Of a stretch of DNA of 64,000 nt, positions 61,526 to 64,000 are shown piece after piece. The first letter of the stretch is position 1; every line of letters starts with the position of its first letter. A program made the position numbers and the translations under genes. Origin of the DNA: JAGPUQ01 sp050179115. Lineage in GTDB: Bacteria; Pseudomonadota; Gammaproteobacteria; Pseudomonadales; Porticoccaceae. The notes below the pieces were generated by a model that saw nothing but the letters and a program-made list of their open reading frames with translations, was not told where the DNA came from and did no database searches. The DNA is taken from contig JBFXFL010000008.1 of assembly GCA_050179115.1 (NCBI GenBank), positions 7,747-71,746 on the forward strand. The letters are read 5' to 3'.

Positions 61526-64000
61526 TCAGCCGGCAACACCGGGGGCTGGGCCGGGCGGGCGACTGCGCAGCAGTTCCAGGATCTGGGGATCCAGGCTGCG
61601 CAGGTGAAGATCCCGCTGCGGAAAGGCGATCTCCACCCGATGCTCGCGAAACCCAGCGTCGATGGCCACATGCAGCTCGTGCGTCACCGGCAGCAGTTCC
61701 GCCAGCCCGGACACAAATACCCTCATCTCGAAATTGAGACTGCTATCGCCAAATCCCAGGAACCACACCTGGGGCGGCGGATCCGCGAGTGCGCGCGGGT
61801 TGGCTTCGGCAATCTCCAGCAGCAGCCGGCGCGCCAGCTCGGTGTCCGAGCCGTAGGCAATGCCGACCGGCACCACCACCCGCAGCACCGGATCATTGAG
61901 CGTCCAGTTCACCAGTTGGTCAGTGATGAACGTCTTGTTGGGCACGATCAATTCTTTGCGATCCCAGTCCGTGATGGTCGTCGCCCGAATCTGAATCCGG
62001 GTCACCGTGCCGCTCACGGAACCGACCGTGACGGTGTCCCCGATCCGAAACGGGCGCTCGAACAAAATAATCAGCCCCGACACAAAATTTGCCACCACTT
62101 CCTGCAATCCGAAGCCGAGGCCCACCCCGAGCGCCGCGATCAGCCATTGCAGCCGGTTCCACTCCAGACCCAGAATATTGACCACCAGCAGCGCACCGAC
62201 CACGATGATCAGATAACGACTGACCGCGTTGGCGGCGTAGCGTGCACCCTGGTCGACCTCAAGGCGTTGCAGCACCACCACTTCCAGCAACCCCGGCAAA
62301 TTGCGCGCGGCAAGATAGGTGACCACGCTCACCAGGAGCGCGAGCCCGACGCCCGCCGCAGTCACCGAGGCAACCACCTTGGAGTCACCCGCTCCGGACA
62401 TGTACTGCCACAGCACTACGTCCTGCAATGCACTCAGCGCCGGGAGCATGTCGGACCATATCCACCAGAGACCCGCACCCAGCGTCAGTACCAGGGCAAT
62501 GCGCAGTAGCGCACGCACCTGGGCGTTGACGGTACCCAGATCAACATTATGTGCGGCAGGGATTTCGACCGTTACCTCACCCTGAACATCCGCCTGCTCG
62601 CCCAGCTTGCGCGCCACAGCCTCCATCTCGGCATCGCGCCGGGCGAGCGCTTGTTGCCGCGCCAGACGCGACTCGGCAATCCCAAGCCACCGCAACAGCA
62701 ACTGCAAGCCCAGGACGGTAAGCGCGAGCAGGATGCCGGTGGCACAGAACCGGCTCAACAGTTGCTGTGCGGTGTAGTAATACCCCACGATGGCGAGCAT
62801 TCCCAGTGCCACCGGCAATAGCACCAGCGCACCGAACCATAGGTTGCGCAGATTCCATTGCCAACCACGGCGACGACTGCCGACGAAATAGGCCGCCAGC
62901 ACCCCGCGCTCCGGATGCAGCCCGCGCCAGACGAAAACTGCCAGGGCAATTGCACTCACTACAAAGGAGGCACGCCCCAGCGTATCCAGATACTGCCCCA
63001 GTGCATTGGTGGTCGCCACCAGCAGCGTGGACGCCACCGCTAGCGGGAGCAGCCAGCGCAGCGGCTGGGCCAAGGCCCGACGCGTCTCGACACGCCAGCG
63101 CAGATGTTGATCGAGCGCCCCGCCGTTGCGACACAGGGTTCGCACTGCCTCCAGCACCAGCGCAACGCCAGCCGCCGACCGCAGGCCGCTGCCAACCGCC
63201 CCCGCGAAATTGCCTTCGCCGCCACCGGTGCTGAGGGTTGTGCCGAGAATGGCCAGCATCAATGGCAGCGGCAGCGCCAGTACCAGAGCGATCAACAGCG
63301 CTTCCAACGTGGCCGAAAACCTATCCCGGCCAATGTCGCCTACCACTTTGGCGCACCGCACCAGCCGCAAGCGCATCCGCTTGCGGTAGTAGATGATCAA
63401 ACCCAGCGCGAGCAATCCCAATCCGGGAATCGCGGGAGCTTCCGTAAAGCCGCGGACGCAGGCCACCCCCAGCTCGATCCAGCGCGCAGAGCTCACCAGG
63501 GTTAACCCTGCATTCAATATGGCAAGCGGCCAGGTCCAGGTGGGCGGCTGCGTATCGGCGATCCATACCAGATTCCGTTCCAGCAGTGCCGCGTAGTTGG
63601 TGACCAGATCCGAGAGTTCGCGCTGGAGCTGATCGACCGCACCGAGCTCAGCGACATAAGTCGTATAGGTTCTGTCGAAACGCTCCAGGAGTGCGTTGCC
63701 GCGTATCAGCTGTTCACGCAATCCAGGCCGGAGCGCGTCCTGCTCCGCAGCCGGCAGGGCGCCAATCGCCTCCACAATGCGCGGTTCCAGGCTTTCGCGC
63801 TGTTTGATCTGTGCCCGCAGCTCCAATTGCGCAAACCGCGCAAGGGCAATCACTTCGCTGCGCTCACGCAAATCATTTCGGTGCTGAAGCAGGCCGGGGA
63901 GCTGCTGGCGCTGGCGGTGCAGCACCTGGCCGAGGCTACCGCCCTGCTGGGCGATCTCGAGCTGGTCGGCGGCCGTGCGCCGTAACTCGGCAATCTCATC
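61526..64000 (-). CDS. Large MscS-family mechanosensitive channel (5' end outside the window)
   Basis: The frame is open from 61526 to the right edge, giving 824 residues of the C-terminal part; the true start is beyond 64000. The N-terminal part is helical and charged (probable periplasmic coiled region), followed by several membrane helices. The MscS core shows GLGFGLQEVVANFVSGLIIL, then FERPFRIGDTVTVGSVSGTV and the beta domain TDWDRKELIVPNKTFITDQL. This architecture resembles MscK (KefA) or the YjeP type rather than small MscS. It is convergent with gltA. Confidence 0.9.
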   Translation of the reverse strand, partial: DEIAELRRTAADQLEIAQQGGSLGQVLHRQRQQLPGLLQHRNDLRERSEVIALARFAQLELRAQIKQRESLEPRIVEAIGALPAAEQDALRPGLREQLIRGNALLERFDRTYTTYVAELGAVDQLQRELSDLVTNYAALLERNLVWIADTQPPTWTWPLAILNAGLTLVSSARWIELGVACVRGFTEAPAIPGLGLLALGLIIYYRKRMRLRLVRCAKVVGDIGRDRFSATLEALLIALVLALPLPLMLAILGTTLSTGGGEGNFAGAVGSGLRSAAGVALVLEAVRTLCRNGGALDQHLRWRVETRRALAQPLRWLLPLAVASTLLVATTNALGQYLDTLGRASFVVSAIALAVFVWRGLHPERGVLAAYFVGSRRRGWQWNLRNLWFGALVLLPVALGMLAIVGYYYTAQQLLSRFCATGILLALTVLGLQLLLRWLGIAESRLARQQALARRDAEMEAVARKLGEQADVQGEVTVEIPAAHNVDLGTVNAQVRALLRIALVLTLGAGLWWIWSDMLPALSALQDVVLWQYMSGAGDSKVVASVTAAGVGLALLVSVVTYLAARNLPGLLEVVVLQRLEVDQGARYAANAVSRYLIIVVGALLVVNILGLEWNRLQWLIAALGVGLGFGLQEVVANFVSGLIILFERPFRIGDTVTVGSVSGTVTRIQIRATTITDWDRKELIVPNKTFITDQLVNWTLNDPVLRVVVPVGIAYGSDTELARRLLLEIAEANPRALADPPPQVWFLGFGDSSLNFEMRVFVSGLAELLPVTHELHVAIDAGFREHRVEIAFPQRDLHLRSLDPQILELLRSRPPGPAPGVAG

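Noticed and set aside
61508..61560. GC-rich imperfect hairpin between gltA and the MscS-type gene
   Set aside because: The stem is interrupted and overlaps the channel gene's last codons, so a terminator call would be weak.

Overview
The window is a stretch of a GC-rich proteobacterial chromosome that is almost entirely coding. Gene order points to the Gammaproteobacteria: queA-tgt-secD-secF, rnr with rlmB nearby, prfB-lysS with an RF2 programmed frameshift, purE-purK, and a TCA cluster gltA / sdhCDAB-sucAB-lpd-sucCD in the arrangement known from Pseudomonas. No transposase, integrase, phage gene, CRISPR array or rRNA operon was seen. A genus cannot be named from the sequence alone.

Layout. 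0.1-2.1 kb: a lipoprotein M13 metallopeptidase. 2.2-7.3 kb: queA-tgt-secD-secF on the minus strand, without yajC. 7.4-13.9 kb: a luciferase-like oxidoreductase, tRNA-Leu(CAA), a CDP-alcohol phosphatidyltransferase, rlmB, a membrane-anchored beta-propeller protein, rnr, and tRNA-Leu(CAG). 14.0-18.2 kb: two different Baeyer-Villiger-type flavin monooxygenases on the plus strand with a small unknown gene on the other strand between them; the first has two palindromes upstream. 18.3-28.1 kb, minus strand: a coiled-coil protein, ung, lysS, prfB, an SPFH/NfeD pair, a large lipoprotein, a second luciferase-like oxidoreductase, purK and purE. 28.3-33.5 kb: cyclopropane fatty acid synthase, a divergent pyruvate kinase with an extra N-terminal domain, an SMP-30-type protein and yaeQ.

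33.6-47.2 kb is a glycogen and maltodextrin block. glgB-glgA-ackA run left, glgC-GH57-malQ run right from a 491-bp divergent spacer, glgP runs left and glk runs right. Together they cover ADP-glucose formation, chain elongation, branching, phosphorolysis, maltodextrin rearrangement and glucose phosphorylation. The overlapping ackA suggests a tie to acetate/acetyl phosphate metabolism. A MarR regulator follows. 47.8-61.5 kb is the TCA operon, nine genes on the minus strand from sdhC to sucD, with gltA divergent and a START-domain secreted protein between them. The window ends inside a large MscS-type channel gene whose 5' end lies outside.

Most of the window is core metabolism, and I see no complete new multi-gene system. 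The parts most worth a second look are the monooxygenase pair with its palindromic sites and small opposite-strand gene, the divergent pyruvate kinase, the propeller gene between rnr and rlmB, and the AT-rich leader of lpd. Start codons were chosen by family length, ribosome-binding sites and overlaps, and differ from the longest open frame in many cases.
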